This document shows positions 8,339 through 16,105 of a stretch of 64,000 nucleotides of DNA, piece after piece. The position numbers and the translations under genes were made by a program. How positions within the stretch are numbered: the stretch's first letter is position 1; each line of letters starts with the position of its first letter. The DNA is from Streptomyces sp. NBC_01275. Lineage in GTDB: Bacteria > Actinomycetota > Actinomycetes > Streptomycetales > Streptomycetaceae. Location: positions 3,038,001 to 3,102,000 of the forward strand of contig NZ_JAPEOZ010000001.1 of NCBI RefSeq assembly GCF_026340655.1. The letters are read 5' to 3'. Under the pieces are notes generated by a model. The model was not told where the DNA came from. It did no database searches and saw only the letters and a list, made by a program, of their open reading frames with translations.

Positions 8339-8353
8339 AGGCTGTCTCCTTGA
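8335..8353. repeat. Solitary IS-end-like sequence
   Basis: CTAGAGGCTGTCTCCTTGA matches the outer end of the nearby IS5-family element, read inward from its right side (CTAGAGCGTGTCTCTTTGA), at 16 of 19 positions. No transposase or partner end was found nearby. It may be a footprint or truncated relic of a related element that landed on the stop codon of the GNAT gene, or a chance match. Confidence 0.35.
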
Positions 8354-8479
8354 AGTGGCGGTGAGCTGGTGTCACCGGCACGGGGGTGAAGCAGCTCGTG
8401 GGTGCACCACGAGAACGACCAGTACGCGGAAGAGCGACTCTGCGGCAGCGCCGAGTCTCGTCCGGCCAGTTACTGTCGA

Positions 8480-9118
8480 TCAGCCGTGTGTCGACCCATC
8501 GAAGTTTCGGTTGAGGCCGTGGCATCCCGCGAGGCACTTATCGCAGCTGAGCCTCACTCCCGGCCGAAAATTCGGCCCAAGAGCAGCACGCAGCTCGGTA
8601 GATGTGCCGAGCGACAGGCTGCCGAAGCGCGCATCCCGGAACCTCGGGTTAGCTACGAGGGCCACTGCCAGGATCTGGGCCTTCGTGATGACGACGAGGC
8701 ACTCACGGCCTTCGTACGACTCACCGGGGATGTGATCGCATTCGTCAGGATCAAGTCCGCAAATCGAGCACTCCGACTCGTCCACGCGTGTCTCCACGCT
8801 AAACCCGACCCGAAGATGCCCAAGATCGACTGGACACTCCCGGTAGTAGACGCCGTCGCGGTAGGCCATGGTGCAAGCCTTCGGATAGCCCCGCCTCAGC
8901 AATCCGCCTACCTCGTCCAGCAGCTCATGAGCTCGGTCGAAGAGGGCAAGGTCGTGCTCTTCGGAACGGTCCATTACCTGCCGCAGCTCCCCCCTCAGCC
9001 GCCGCAGGATCTCTAGCGCAGCTGGATCGGGGTGGCGTGCAGCTTTGGCCTGCTCAAGGTCGACCTGGCACTGCTGGAAGACTTCGTTCTCATCCCTCGG
9101 GGAGCTGACGGCGCTCAT
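8480..9118 (-). CDS. Hypothetical protein with Cys-rich centre
   Basis: A 212-residue protein of unknown family. The N-terminal third is charged and helical (residues 1-80). The centre has ECSICGLDPDECDH, a possible zinc-binding knuckle, and there is another Cys pair near the C-terminus (CDKCLAGC). The middle segment YRECPVDLGHLR resembles a small beta unit. Its start overlaps the preceding same-strand gene by 29 bp, so the two are coupled. I cannot assign a function; a nucleic-acid-binding or metal-binding role is possible. Confidence 0.65.
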   Translation of the reverse strand: MSAVSSPRDENEVFQQCQVDLEQAKAARHPDPAALEILRRLRGELRQVMDRSEEHDLALFDRAHELLDEVGGLLRRGYPKACTMAYRDGVYYRECPVDLGHLRVGFSVETRVDESECSICGLDPDECDHIPGESYEGRECLVVITKAQILAVALVANPRFRDARFGSLSLGTSTELRAALGPNFRPGVRLSCDKCLAGCHGLNRNFDGSTHG

Positions 9119-9596
9119 CCTCAGAACCCCACCTCTCGATCCTGGTGATCGCTTCGAGGACCGAGTCGGCCGGGCCGTCCAGCACCAGCTTGGTGGTCAG
9201 GTCACCCTGCCGGGTTACCTCCACGTGCAGAACGGGGGACGGAACAGTCACCTCTTCGCCGGACGAATCGCCCCTCCTGAGGATCTTCATCGTCGCGTAG
9301 GAGGAGACCAAGCCAGTCAGCGTTGCGATCAGGGTCTCTTTCCCGACGTCCCTGGCGAACTCAATGATCGGCAACCAGAACTCGGCGGCGTCGTGGGTCA
9401 GGTAGGTGCGATCAGGCTTCTCGTCCTCGAACTCGACGGTCAAGCCGGCGGCTCGGATGAGCTTCGCCACCCTGATCGCTTCGTACGGGTAGTTCCCGGG
9501 GACATCCGAGCGGGACACGCTCGGCAGTCCGGCAACTCCGCGCCTGATCAGCACGTCAGCCAAGGTCAACCCCCTCAGTTTCCTCTCAGTTGCCAT
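9090..9596 (-). CDS. Hypothetical protein, promoter probably displaced by IS insertion
   Basis: A 168-residue protein starting MATERKLRG. It has a predicted helix (YPYEAIRVAKLIRAAGLTVEF), a weak hydrophobic segment near residues 95-115 (KETLIATLTGLVSSYATMKIL) and beta strands after it. No family was recognised. The start codon is only 10 bp from the CTAG target site of the IS element at 9611, so the native upstream region now lies beyond the IS. The sequence left before the ATG has no Shine-Dalgarno, so expression may be altered. It overlaps the next gene by 29 bp. Confidence 0.65.
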   Translation of the reverse strand: MATERKLRGLTLADVLIRRGVAGLPSVSRSDVPGNYPYEAIRVAKLIRAAGLTVEFEDEKPDRTYLTHDAAEFWLPIIEFARDVGKETLIATLTGLVSSYATMKILRRGDSSGEEVTVPSPVLHVEVTRQGDLTTKLVLDGPADSVLEAITRIERWGSEDERRQLPEG

Positions 9597-9666
9597 GATT
9601 CCACAACTAGAGCCCATCTCTTTGATCGGTGAGTGCATCGTGGTGCGGGCTGGTTAGTCTGCTGCG

Positions 9667-9963
9667 ATGACGTATAGCGAGTTGATCGTTGATCTGCGCG
9701 GTCGGCCGATCGAGACACTCAACGACTTCTGGGATGCTGTTGCCGAGCCGTGCGGGCTGCCGGAGTGGTTTGGTCGGAACCTGGACGCGTGGTCGGACAC
9801 GATCGAGACCCGGGGCATCTCCGAGGTGATCGACAGCCACGACATTCTGATCGTCCACTTCGACCAGCGGGGTCTCTTCGGTGGGGACCGGCGGGAGGCC
9901 AACGTCCTGGTCGGCATCTTTGACGGAGAACAGAATCGACTCGTCGTCCATGGGCTTGTCTGA
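9667..9963 (+). CDS. Barstar-family (barnase inhibitor-like) protein inside the IS
   Basis: A 98-residue protein with the barstar fold: N-terminal strand ELIVDLRG, helix ETLNDFWDAVAE, then the signature LPEWFGRNLDAWSDTI. Asp40 and Asp44 correspond to the acidic residues that barstar puts into the barnase active site. Family members inhibit secreted guanyl-specific RNases or the RNase tips of polymorphic toxins. No barnase-like toxin is in the window, so this is an orphan immunity gene. It starts 56 bp from the left IS end and faces the transposase gene. There is no clear Shine-Dalgarno; TAGTCT six bases before the ATG could give a leaderless message. Confidence 0.85.
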   Translation: MTYSELIVDLRGRPIETLNDFWDAVAEPCGLPEWFGRNLDAWSDTIETRGISEVIDSHDILIVHFDQRGLFGGDRREANVLVGIFDGEQNRLVVHGLV

Positions 9964-9984
9964 CGAATCCTTCGAACGCCTTGC

Positions 9985-10497
9985 TCAGCGCCGGGTCCAG
10001 ATGAGGATGGCAGCAAGGTGGAGTGCGGCCTGGTAGGCGATGGCGAGCTTATCCGTCCGCATTGCGAGGCCGCGCCACTGCTTGAGTCGGGCGATGCACC
10101 GCTCGACGGTGTTGCGCTCCTTGTATGTCTCGGCGTCGAAGCCGGGCGGGCGGCCTCCGGCACGGCCTCGCCGAAAACGGTGACCGATCTGATCAGCGGG
10201 CTGTGGGATGACCCCACGGATGCCACGCCGACGGAGGTGTCCACGGATCGCGCGGGAAGAGTAGGCGCGATCCGCAAGCACGAGCGCAGGGCGGGTTCTT
10301 GGCCTACCGAGTCCTCTTCGCGGGACCCGGATTCCGGCCATGACCGCCTCGAAGGCCGGCGCATCACCGGCCTGGCCTGCAGTGACGTGGATAGACAGAG
10401 GCCGCGCCCGGCTGTCGCTGGCCAAGTGGACCTTCGCGCTCAAGCCGCCGCGGGAGCGTCCGAGCGCGTGGTCCTCAGGTTCGGACCGGCCGGGCAC
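9985..10497 (-). CDS. IS5-family transposase, second frame (catalytic C-terminal half)
   Basis: This frame encodes 170 residues from HALGRSRGGLSAKVHL onward. It contains the second catalytic Asp (LVLADRAYSS) and the E region (ERNTVERCIARLKQWRGL) of the DDE transposase. It overlaps the first frame by 58 bp and is almost certainly made as a fusion by -1 ribosomal slippage on the five-G run at plus-strand 10497-10501, between ARKRG in frame A and RSEPEDH in frame B. All key residues are present, so it may be active. Confidence 0.88.
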   Translation of the reverse strand: MPGRSEPEDHALGRSRGGLSAKVHLASDSRARPLSIHVTAGQAGDAPAFEAVMAGIRVPRRGLGRPRTRPALVLADRAYSSRAIRGHLRRRGIRGVIPQPADQIGHRFRRGRAGGRPPGFDAETYKERNTVERCIARLKQWRGLAMRTDKLAIAYQAALHLAAILIWTRR

Positions 10498-10844
10498 CCC
10501 CTTTTCCTGGCTCCGGCCGAATGCTGGTGAGCCCGGCAGACGGTGGAGTCCACCGAGACCGTCCAGCCCACGTCGTCATCGGCATCCGCCACTGCAAGTA
10601 CCGCCGCGAGGACCCGTTCCCATGTGCCGTCCACGGCCCACCTGATCAGGCGCTTGTGCGCGGTCTGAAAGGGTCCCAGCTCTTCTGGCAGATCGCGCCA
10701 GGGTGAGCAGGTGCGGTACTTCCACGCGATAGCTTCCAGGGTCCGGCGGTGGTTGGCCCATCGTCGTCCACGGACCGGATCGGCCGGCATCGGCGGCTCG
10801 ATCCGGTCCCACATCGCATCGGTGATCACTAACCGGACAGACAT
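10440..10844 (-). CDS. IS5-family transposase, first frame (DUF4096-like N-terminal half)
   Basis: This frame encodes 134 residues. It begins with the N-terminal domain usual for this group (DAMWDRIEPPMPADPVRGRR, WKYRTCSPWRDLPEELG) and includes the first catalytic Asp (VSVDSTVCRAHQH). The last 20 or so residues after RKRG are read only if no frameshift occurs. Start ATG 10844 lies 37 bp inside the right IS end. Confidence 0.88.
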   Translation of the reverse strand: MSVRLVITDAMWDRIEPPMPADPVRGRRWANHRRTLEAIAWKYRTCSPWRDLPEELGPFQTAHKRLIRWAVDGTWERVLAAVLAVADADDDVGWTVSVDSTVCRAHQHSAGARKRGCPAGPNLRTTRSDAPAAA

Positions 10845-10981
10845 ATCCGATCAACTGATCAACCCGTCAAAGAGACACGCTCTAGGACGCCGTGCTGCCG
10901 CTCGGCCAGGTGGGGCCAAGTGGTCATAGCGCCACGCCATTCCGAGACCACCGAGTGACTTGAGCACCGGAGGGCAGCCGC

Positions 10982-11542
10982 ATGAACGACACGATCACCT
11001 ATCGCAGAACCAGCAACGTGGATGTAGTACGGCAGCTCATCCTCGACGTTCACGTGGAAGTGCGCGGAGAGTTCGGCCTGATGGACCGACCCTTCTACCA
11101 ACGCGATCGATTCGACGAACGGCTGACCGCGTACTCGTCCCGTACGGGCTGGGAGGCCGTGATTGGGTACCACGACGAGGAACCGGTCGGGTACGTCTTC
11201 GCTGTGCCGCTGGGCGAGAACACCGGATGGTGGTCCGCAGAGCAGGAGCCTCTCGCCGACGAGTACATCGCGGAGGACGGCAGGAAGACCCTGGCCCTGA
11301 ACGAGATCCTCGTGCGCCAACCGTGGAGGGGCGCTCACGGCAAAGGCACCGCGCACGCTCTTCACGAGGAACTGCTGTCGCAGCGCCAGGAGCGACGCGT
11401 CACTCTGTTGGTCAACCCTGCTCTGTCCGACGGACGCCTCAAGGCCGTCTATGAGTCCTGGGGATACAAGCAGATCGGTCGGCAACAGCCCTTCGACGAC
11501 TCGCCGGTCTTCGCCACGATGATGCGGGACCCCCTGCGCTGA
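10982..11542 (+). CDS. GNAT-family N-acetyltransferase
   Basis: A 186-residue protein: an N-terminal helix (VVRQLILDVHVEVRG), the central strand WEAVIGYHDEEPVGYVFAVP, and the acetyl-CoA loop region LNEILVRQPWRGAHGKGTAHAL, followed by VTLLVNPALSDGRLKAVYESWGY, which fits GNAT motifs A and B. GGAGGG lies just before the ATG. It stands alone between the IS and the phage island and converges on the MuF-type gene, with a strong hairpin between them. The substrate is unknown. Confidence 0.88.
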   Translation: MNDTITYRRTSNVDVVRQLILDVHVEVRGEFGLMDRPFYQRDRFDERLTAYSSRTGWEAVIGYHDEEPVGYVFAVPLGENTGWWSAEQEPLADEYIAEDGRKTLALNEILVRQPWRGAHGKGTAHALHEELLSQRQERRVTLLVNPALSDGRLKAVYESWGYKQIGRQQPFDDSPVFATMMRDPLR

Positions 11543-11560
11543 CGGGTCACTCCTGGCACG

Positions 11561-11600
11561 GCGGCGGCGTTCGTACACACAGGCCGCCGAACGCCGCCGC
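11561..11600. terminator. Bidirectional hairpin terminator
   Basis: A perfect 13-bp stem (GCGGCGGCGTTCG at 11561-11573 and its complement at 11588-11600) with a 14-base loop sits between two convergent genes. There is no T-tract, as is usual for Streptomyces terminators. It also marks the last feature before the phage-like genes. Confidence 0.75.
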
Positions 11601-11614
11601 GCCAACCTGCCGGC

Positions 11615-12433
11615 TCAGGCCGCTTCCAACAGATCCGGGCGCGGCCCGAAACCGCGCCGACAGCGAGGATGGGAGATCGGCCACTGCGCGGCATCCTCGA
11701 CGGTCCGCACTGTGCGGTTGGCCTTGTCGCTGTCCTGATGGGTGGTCCAGCCGCAGTCGAGGCCATCGAAGACCTCGACCATCGTGACGCCCGCCTGGCG
11801 GGTCCGGTTAAGGGTGCCGGCGTTGAAGGCGACGGCCGACTTGGCGAGGGTGGCGGCCTCGGCCCACGCACGGACCGGGACGCGAGCACCGTTGCGGTAG
11901 ACGACGTGGGTCAGCTTGTGCTCGGCGGCGAGTCTGACCGCCACATTCTTCCCAGCCTGCTTCGCCGTCATGTTGCCCGCCGCGAGCAGCGGGATCTCTC
12001 GGCGGGCCGCCTCTCGCGCCGCCCGATAGAACTGGTTGGCCATTCGCTCGGCTTCCTGGGAACGGCGCAGGAAGTCGGCGTACGAGTCGGCCGCGAGCGA
12101 CTGTAGGGCATCGCGGTGGAGGGTGGTCCAGGTGAAGGTCACGTCGAGGGCCTCAGCGGCGGCTTGAGCGCCGGCGGCGTACAGGTGAGGTAGCTGCCGT
12201 TGGACGAACTGTCGTGCCTCTTGGTCTACGCGTTGGCGGAAGGCGCGGATCGCTTGCTTGAACTCTTCCAACGTCGCCACGGTATGGGGCGTCCTTGGGT
12301 TGTCGGCGAACTGGGTGAGGACGGCGCGCTGTTTGGCGGCGAGTCGCTGCCAGGCTTCCTCGAGTACGGCCGCGACGCGGCGCGCGATCTCGTCCGGATC
12401 TCCGGGCACCAACGGTGACCACTCGTACGGCAC
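11615..12433 (-). CDS. Phage head morphogenesis (MuF/minor capsid-like) protein
   Basis: A 272-residue protein. The N-terminal two thirds is helical (AWQRLAAKQRAVLTQF, QQ/Ala-rich helices). The C-terminus holds the MuF-type signature VFDGLDCGWTTHQDSDKANR followed by DAAQWPISHPRCRRGFGP, the conserved Asp/Cys/His pattern of phage minor head proteins that bind the portal or enter with the DNA. The start is GTG 12433. In most phages this gene follows the portal; here it is the last gene of the head cluster, after the capsid. No tail gene follows. Confidence 0.82.
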   Translation of the reverse strand: MPYEWSPLVPGDPDEIARRVAAVLEEAWQRLAAKQRAVLTQFADNPRTPHTVATLEEFKQAIRAFRQRVDQEARQFVQRQLPHLYAAGAQAAAEALDVTFTWTTLHRDALQSLAADSYADFLRRSQEAERMANQFYRAAREAARREIPLLAAGNMTAKQAGKNVAVRLAAEHKLTHVVYRNGARVPVRAWAEAATLAKSAVAFNAGTLNRTRQAGVTMVEVFDGLDCGWTTHQDSDKANRTVRTVEDAAQWPISHPRCRRGFGPRPDLLEAA

Positions 12434-12439
12434 GCTGCT

Positions 12440-12766
12440 CTACCGGCCCCGGCGAGCGCGCAGCAGCGGCACGGTCACGACATCAGTGCTTTCCTCGCTA
12501 TTGGCCAGTTCGTCCGGCGCGACCAGGTCCACGAGCGCGGTGATCTGACGTTCGAGTCCTGCGAGGTTGTTGCTCTGGTCGATGGTGACCACGCCGTCCA
12601 CGGTCATGCGGAGGGGGTCGGCGAGCAGCTTCGCGCGCCGCTCGGCCAAGACCTCGTTCGCGACAGCGCGAGCGGAGGTCAGCCGCACGTAGCGTGCGTC
12701 CAAGTCGGAGGTGTCAGTGGTGGGGCCGAGCTGAGCCAGCAGCCAGGCGCGTACAGCGACGTCCAC
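12440..12766 (-). CDS. Putative phage head-tail connector or structural protein
   Basis: A 108-residue, mostly helical protein (VRAWLLAQLG, LDARYVRLTSARAVANEVLAE, then a short beta segment MTVDGVVTIDQS). The size and position after the capsid gene fit a head-completion or connector protein, but I do not recognise the family from sequence. The GTG start has GGAG six bases upstream. It is 6 bp from the MuF-type gene. Confidence 0.6.
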   Translation of the reverse strand: MDVAVRAWLLAQLGPTTDTSDLDARYVRLTSARAVANEVLAERRAKLLADPLRMTVDGVVTIDQSNNLAGLERQITALVDLVAPDELANSEESTDVVTVPLLRARRGR

Positions 12767-12839
12767 AAGATGCTCCTGTTGTACGAGGTGAGGCCCGACA
12801 CCGTGGTGGTGACGAGCCTCACTGGTGATGGGCCGTTAC

Positions 12840-13184
<345 letters not shown>

Positions 13185-13196
13185 GGCCAGCTCCCT

Positions 13197-14240
13197 TTAG
13201 AAGACCGTCGCGGCGATGTGGATGTCCGGCACGTACAGCACGGGCATCGCAGCGGCGGCGGAGATCGTGGACAGTTGGACTGGGGTGCGCGTCTGCACGT
13301 GGGTTGTGATCACGATGCCGGGGGCCTCCTCAGCGGTGATGACTCCCTTGCCACGCAGCTCGATCGCCTCGGCGGTCAGACCGTACTGGGTCTCGCCCCA
13401 CTGTTCGCGGCGCGGCGGGATCATCGCCCACAGCGACTCCGGGGTCGTGCGTACCAGGTTGTCGCTGCTGTCGTACACCTGCACGTCGTAGGCGGTGACG
13501 GGCGGCAGGTTGTACTTGGCACGGACGCGATTGACCTCCTCCGGAGCGAGCATCCCGGTCGGGATCTGGTCCGTGGACGGCGAGTTGTGGAACGCAGCCC
13601 GGTACTCCGCCGTGGACCCGAGCAGGGACAGCGCCTTCTCCGAGCTGATGACCCGCTCCGGACGCGGGGCGCCGATGCTCTTCAGGTACTGGATCCACGC
13701 CAGCTCGTCCGTGACCGGGGTGGCCGCATCCGATTGGGACCACGGCACCGCCACCGTCGGCCGGTTGGCAGCCGGCACCCGCCAGTCCACGTCCAGGGCC
13801 ACACCGGGCAACGACACCACACCGGTGGACAGCATCTGGCCGGCGGCGATCTCCATGGCTGCCTTCGTGGCCTCCACGTGTTGTTCGAGGTCGTCGTACA
13901 GCAGGTCGAGGAACTCACTGGTGTCCTGGCCACGATCGACGGCTGACAGGATGACCTGGAGCTCGGAGAACGGCAGCTCCTGGCCAACCCAGGGCAGCAT
14001 GCCTTCGCTGATGACCTGCTCGGCCCGCCGCTTCGCGAGCGTCGGCGCGGCTTCCCACGCGCGGAACCGTGCCGCGTTGACGCGCCGCTTGCTGCTCTTC
14101 GTACGGAACTTGACGTTGTCGATGTTCCGTTCGGCGAATACCTCGCGGGTGAGGAGGTAGTCCTCCGGCGTGGTGATCGCTCGGACGAAGGCCTGGATGT
14201 CCTCTGGGACGATCGCCTCGAGAAGCTTCTCAAGTGCCAT
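13197..14240 (-). CDS. Phage major capsid protein (lambda gpE-like family)
   Basis: A 347-residue protein: MALEKLLEAIVPEDIQAFVR at the N-terminus, then the region TREVFAERNIDNVKFRT and AARFRAWEAAPTLAKR. A central helix-strand domain holds PWVGQELPFSELQVILS and the stretch LPPVTAYDVQVYDSS, and the C-terminus is beta-rich. The order scaffold, decoration, capsid and the pattern fit the gpE/HK97-fold capsids of siphophages. Start ATG 14240 gives a normal length; the upstream extension of the same frame (to 14597) overlaps the decoration gene and is not real. Confidence 0.85.
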   Translation of the reverse strand: MALEKLLEAIVPEDIQAFVRAITTPEDYLLTREVFAERNIDNVKFRTKSSKRRVNAARFRAWEAAPTLAKRRAEQVISEGMLPWVGQELPFSELQVILSAVDRGQDTSEFLDLLYDDLEQHVEATKAAMEIAAGQMLSTGVVSLPGVALDVDWRVPAANRPTVAVPWSQSDAATPVTDELAWIQYLKSIGAPRPERVISSEKALSLLGSTAEYRAAFHNSPSTDQIPTGMLAPEEVNRVRAKYNLPPVTAYDVQVYDSSDNLVRTTPESLWAMIPPRREQWGETQYGLTAEAIELRGKGVITAEEAPGIVITTHVQTRTPVQLSTISAAAAMPVLYVPDIHIAATVF

Positions 14241-14253
14241 GGGGTCTGCCTCC

Positions 14254-14667
14254 TTACCGGTAGTGGATGAACGCCGTCGTGTTCGCGGCGGCCGGGGCCG
14301 TGAAGGCGACGGGCAGCTTCGACGCGTACACCTCGCCGCGCCACAGCAGGGCACCCGCGGTCCTCGGCGAGCCGGGGGTGAAGGCGGTTTCGGCGACGAG
14401 GAACCCAGCGAGGATCTGGGTGCCATCGCTCGCTGAGGAGTTGTAGGGGGCGTACAGGCCCGACGCAGTGATCTTGCCGAGCGGAAGCCCCGACTTGATG
14501 ATGTTGCGGGGCTGGTTGAGCGTGCCCGCCGTGTAGTGGGTGCCCGATGTGAGCTTGCTGGTATCGATGGGGATTGTCTGGGCTTCATGGACGCCATCCA
14601 GCGAAGCCAGCCATGTCCGGTCGTCGGTGACCGTCGTGGTGGTGGTGAGGACCTGGTAGTCGCTCAC
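14254..14667 (-). CDS. Phage head decoration protein
   Basis: A 137-residue protein directly before the capsid gene. The pattern HEAQTIPIDTSKLTSGTHYT, GTLNQPRNIIKSGLPLGKIT and LAGFLVAETAF matches the gpD/head-decoration family, which caps the three-fold axes of the head. I chose GTG 14667 because GAGGGAG lies just upstream and the longer frame upstream has no coding look. The spacing to the capsid gene is 13 bp. Confidence 0.82.
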   Translation of the reverse strand: MSDYQVLTTTTTVTDDRTWLASLDGVHEAQTIPIDTSKLTSGTHYTAGTLNQPRNIIKSGLPLGKITASGLYAPYNSSASDGTQILAGFLVAETAFTPGSPRTAGALLWRGEVYASKLPVAFTAPAAANTTAFIHYR

Positions 14668-14856
14668 GATGTCTCCCTCGTGGGTGCGGATCAGATTTCT
14701 CCCGCACCCGGCGCAGGTCGGCGCGGGGCGGTGTCCACGAGACGACGACGGTCGAGCCGCGCCAGGGCGTGGTCCCTGATCAAGCCCGACCGACTTCCGG
14801 AAGAGCGTCCACGGTTTTGCGGGGCGTGGTCCCAGAACCATGTCTCGTTGACGTGG

Positions 14857-15543
14857 TCAGTCGCTGATGAGCCCTCGTCGCCGAGCCCTTTCGAGACCCG
14901 CTGCTCCCGGCCTGGGTGGAATGCCTCCGCGCTTCGGCGGGCCGCCGGCGGGAGATCCGCCCGGAGCGGGCGGCACGGTCTCCCGGGCCTGGCCGAACAA
15001 CTCGGGCCGCCGTTCCTTCAGCTGCTCAGCGGCAGCGATGACAGCCTGCTCGTCGGCGTCGGGCTGGTCGTGAAGGGCACGGTCGATCAGAAGCACCGCG
15101 TCATCAAGGTCGTCACCGGTCGCGCCTAGTCCTCCGAGGGCGGCACGCCGAATGGCGGCACGCTCCCTGGCCAGGGCCTGCGCCTCGCGTGCTTCGGCTG
15201 ACCTCAGCTTCTCCTCGGCAGCCTGCTCACGGCGTTCGACCTCGGTCAGCGCGGCCTGGTCGGCGTCGCGCTTCGTGGTGATGAACTCGGCCAGCGCGTC
15301 AGAGTTGTCGAAGCCGAGGTCGCCGAGCAGCTTCTTCACGGCCGCCCGGCCGCCCTGAGTCTTCTCGCGGGCCAGCAGCCGCGACAGGTCCTCCTGCGTG
15401 ACGCTGCTGGTCGGGGCGTCGCCCTCGTCGCCGGGCTTGCTGGAGTCGTCGTCGGGCGAGGCCCCGAGGATCGGGTAGATCGGCCGCCCGTCACGGCGGT
15501 GCCCGACCGGTTCGAGCGGGTTGGGTAGTGAGGGGTGCGTCAT
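14857..15543 (-). CDS. Phage capsid scaffolding protein
   Basis: A 228-residue hydrophilic protein. An Asp/Ser-rich N-terminus is followed by a long charged helix (ALTEVERREQAAEEKLRS, then EAREAQALARERAAIRRAAL) and a Pro/Gly-rich, basic C-terminus. This layout and the position just before the decoration and capsid genes are typical of siphophage scaffold proteins that are expelled from the prohead. No prohead protease was recognised nearby. The start is ATG 15543; five codons upstream is another ATG (15558). Confidence 0.75.
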   Translation of the reverse strand: MTHPSLPNPLEPVGHRRDGRPIYPILGASPDDDSSKPGDEGDAPTSSVTQEDLSRLLAREKTQGGRAAVKKLLGDLGFDNSDALAEFITTKRDADQAALTEVERREQAAEEKLRSAEAREAQALARERAAIRRAALGGLGATGDDLDDAVLLIDRALHDQPDADEQAVIAAAEQLKERRPELFGQARETVPPAPGGSPAGGPPKRGGIPPRPGAAGLERARRRGLISD

Positions 15544-15887
15544 GCGTGAACCATCCACAGCTCTCCAGCGCCCCCGCGCCAGTGATCAGTGTAGTCACAG
15601 CGCAGGGTGCTCCCAGGCTCCTCCAGCTCAACATCAAGAGCACATTTCCAGCCACGACCGCTCGGTTCAAGTCAACTTGGCAATCAACTTCACCGACCGC
15701 CGATATTGCCTAAATTGAATTGCTTAAATACTCGCGTGGCTGCCGAAGAATTTGATCCACGCAGCTCACGGCCCCGCCGAGTTATGAGAGGGCCGCCGAG
15801 GAGCTGCAAAACCCATAACTTCGGCCTGCCCAAAAACAGAATACCCGCGCCCAAATTCGGCGTTTGCCCTGGTCAGAGGCCAGACCC
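15544..15887. other. 344-bp AT-richer intergenic region with inverted repeat
   Basis: No coding frame is convincing on either strand. The stretch around 15,690-15,740 is AT-rich, including GATATTGCCTAAATTGAATT. Downstream, CCGA-GTTATG near 15,780 and its partner CATAACTTCGG near 15,820 can form a hairpin just before the small membrane-protein gene. The region probably holds that gene's promoter and leader, and perhaps the scaffold-operon promoter on the other strand. Confidence 0.4.
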
Positions 15888-16079
15888 ATGCTCATCGCCA
15901 TGGAACACGTCGCCATCAGTGGCGCCCTGGCCGTCTTCGGCTTCTTGGGCCTCTTGATCACTCTCATCGCCGCCCTCCTCCGCCAACTCCCCGAACTTTT
16001 TTCGGCCTGGCGTGAGGCTCGGGACTCTCTGCGAAACACCGCCCGAGACGGCGAGACCGATGATCGCCAGCCGTCTTAG
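15888..16079 (+). CDS. Small membrane protein, antisense within head operon (paralogue 1)
   Basis: A 63-residue protein: one membrane segment (ALAVFGFLGLLITLIAALL), then LRQLPELFSAWREARDSLRN and an acidic tail. AGAGG lies 8 bases before the ATG. The segment after the membrane helix matches the protein at 22283-22453 (LLxQLPExFxxWxxA). Both lie on the plus strand between minus-strand packaging or head genes. The architecture (one N-terminal TM plus a charged tail) resembles type I toxins or small holin-like proteins, but no family was recognised. Confidence 0.65.
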   Translation: MLIAMEHVAISGALAVFGFLGLLITLIAALLRQLPELFSAWREARDSLRNTARDGETDDRQPS

Positions 16080-16105
16080 CCCGTCCCTCCTTTACGGCCT
16101 GGCAC

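Larger units (their letters stand above)
9611..10881 (-). mobile_element. IS5-family insertion sequence carrying a barstar-type passenger gene
   Basis: The element is 1271 bp. Imperfect terminal inverted repeats begin AGC..., share TCTCTTTGA at positions 7-15, and agree at 15 of the first 20 positions. The 4-bp sequence CTAG flanks both ends (9607-9610 and 10882-10885), which fits the CTAG/YTAR target duplications of IS5/IS427-group elements. Inside are a two-frame DDE transposase on the minus strand and a plus-strand barstar-family gene, tail to tail. A passenger gene within an IS of this size is unusual. Confidence 0.85.
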
